The notes under the pieces: generated by a model
Seen by the model: only the letters and a program-made list of their open reading frames with translations
Told to the model about the DNA's origin: nothing
Database searches by the model: none
Source of the DNA: an uncultured Altererythrobacter sp.
Lineage (GTDB): Bacteria; Pseudomonadota; Alphaproteobacteria; Sphingomonadales; Sphingomonadaceae
DNA length: 6,600 nucleotides
Direction of reading: 5' to 3'
Assembly (NCBI GenBank): GCA_938009055.1
Contig: CALLIO010000236.1
Location: 1 to 6,600, forward strand
Program-made: the position numbers and the translations under genes
Shown here: positions 5,380 to 6,600 of the stretch, in pieces
Layout: each line of letters begins with the position of its first letter
Position numbering within the stretch: the first letter of the stretch is position 1

Positions 5380-6600
5380 ATGGCTACCGCAGCACTAAAC
5401 CAAACCACAAACGGCACGATTGCCCAGGTCATCGGCGCTGTCGTCGATGTTGCCTTCGAAGGCGAACTGCCCGCAATTCTCTCAGCGCTTGAGACCAAAA
5501 ATGGCGACCAAACGCTGGTCCTTGAAGTGGCTCAACATCTGGGCGAAAACACTGTTCGCACCATCGCGATGGACGCGACCGAAGGCCTCACCCGCGGCAG
5601 CGAAGTGATCGCCACGGGCAAGCAAATTTCGGTGCCTGTTGGCCCCAAAACACTTGGCCGCATCATGAATGTGGTTGGCGAAGCGATTGACGAGCGCGGC
5701 CCGATCGGTGCGGATATGACCGCCCCGATCCACGCAGAAGCGCCTGCTTTCGTTGACCAGTCAACCGAAGCGGCGATCCTTGTGACCGGCATTAAAGTGA
5801 TCGACCTTCTCGCCCCATATGCAAAGGGCGGCAAGATCGGCCTGTTCGGCGGCGCGGGTGTTGGCAAGACGGTTCTTATTCAAGAGCTGATCAACAACAT
5901 CGCCAAAGGCCACGGCGGCGTTTCCGTCTTTGCCGGTGTGGGTGAGCGCACCCGTGAAGGTAACGATCTCTATCACGAATTCCTCGACGCGGGTGTTATC
6001 GCCAAGGATGCGGACGGAAACGCGATTTCTGACGGGTCGAAAGTGGCGCTTGTGTTCGGCCAGATGAACGAGCCTCCTGGCGCGCGTGCGCGTGTTGCTC
6101 TGTCCGGCCTCACAATGGCGGAATATTTCCGCGATCAAGAGGGCCAAGACGTGCTCTTCTTCGTCGACAACATCTTCCGCTTTACCCAAGCCGGTTCGGA
6201 AGTGTCCGCCCTGCTCGGCCGTATTCCTTCGGCGGTGGGCTATCAGCCAACTCTGTCGACCGACATGGGTAACCTTCAGGAACGCATTACCTCGACAACC
6301 AAGGGTTCGATTACCTCGGTTCAGGCGATTTACGTTCCTGCCGATGACTTGACCGACCCTGCGCCAGCGACATCGTTTGCTCACCTTGACGCGACGACCA
6401 CGCTGAACCGCGCGATTTCAGAGCTGGGTATCTACCCCGCTGTTGACCCGCTCGATTCAACCAGCCGTGTTCTGGAACCACGTGTTGTTGGACAAGAGCA
6501 CTATGAAACCGCTCGTAAGGTTCAGGAAACGCTGCAGAAGTACAAATCGCTGCAAGACATCATCGCCATTTTGGGCATGGATGAATTGTCGGAAGAAGAT
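5380..6600 (+). CDS. atpD: F1 ATP synthase subunit beta, catalytic (3' partial)
   Basis: The first 407 codons of the catalytic subunit, usually about 480 residues; the rest lies beyond the right edge. It binds ADP and phosphate and forms ATP as gamma rotates. Visible motifs: P-loop GGAGVGKT (157-164) with the catalytic lysine Lys163, GERTREGNDL (188-197) with the general-base glutamate Glu189, Walker B strand VLFFVD (258-263), and the alpha/beta signature PAVDPLDSTS (353-362). The conserved Tyr352 lies just before that signature and matches the aromatic residue that packs against the adenine. The window ends exactly at DELSEED (401-407), the loop that transmits torque to gamma and contacts epsilon. 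The start is supported by AAGGA (5368-5372), 7 bases before the ATG, and by the typical sphingomonad opening. No frameshift or internal stop is present. The next gene expected is atpC. Confidence 0.98.
   Translation, partial: MATAALNQTTNGTIAQVIGAVVDVAFEGELPAILSALETKNGDQTLVLEVAQHLGENTVRTIAMDATEGLTRGSEVIATGKQISVPVGPKTLGRIMNVVGEAIDERGPIGADMTAPIHAEAPAFVDQSTEAAILVTGIKVIDLLAPYAKGGKIGLFGGAGVGKTVLIQELINNIAKGHGGVSVFAGVGERTREGNDLYHEFLDAGVIAKDADGNAISDGSKVALVFGQMNEPPGARARVALSGLTMAEYFRDQEGQDVLFFVDNIFRFTQAGSEVSALLGRIPSAVGYQPTLSTDMGNLQERITSTTKGSITSVQAIYVPADDLTDPAPATSFAHLDATTTLNRAISELGIYPAVDPLDSTSRVLEPRVVGQEHYETARKVQETLQKYKSLQDIIAILGMDELSEED

Overview
The window looks like chromosomal DNA of an alphaproteobacterium, most likely a sphingomonad of the Erythrobacter/Altererythrobacter kind. 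This rests on the moderately GC-rich codon use, on an F1 ATP synthase cluster in the order delta-alpha-gamma-beta with no F0 genes directly upstream (the split arrangement usual in Alphaproteobacteria), and on the wording of the subunits, such as a beta chain opening MATAALNQTTNGTIAQVIG. The genus is an inference from protein style; no search was possible.

Left part (1-1259, plus strand): the 3' end of an unrecognised membrane-anchored protein with an acidic helix, a two-helix membrane hairpin and a four-cysteine tail, followed 36 bases later by a small four-helix membrane protein of the DUF1304 type. These two may share a transcript. Middle (1278-2105, minus strand): an Fe(II)/2-oxoglutarate-dependent dioxygenase of the TauD/TfdA family, convergent with the DUF1304 gene. 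An imperfect stem-loop lies over the dioxygenase stop codon. A 272-base divergent intergenic region (2106-2377) separates the dioxygenase from the ATP synthase genes. It carries three short perfect inverted repeats and only weak promoter-like sequences.

Right part (2378-6600, plus strand): atpH, atpA, atpG and atpD, 12-21 bases apart, each with a clear Shine-Dalgarno sequence, so almost certainly one operon. Together they build most of the F1 catalytic head, rotor shaft and peripheral-stalk connection of the respiratory ATP synthase. atpD runs off the right edge exactly at its DELSEED motif; atpC (epsilon) is expected just beyond. All catalytic motifs seen in alpha, gamma and beta are intact.

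No new defence, mobile or biosynthetic system is visible. The parts most worth a second look are the incomplete first protein, the dioxygenase whose taurine-contacting residues appear replaced, the divergent regulatory region, and the GTG start of atpH, which a simple longest-frame call would misplace.
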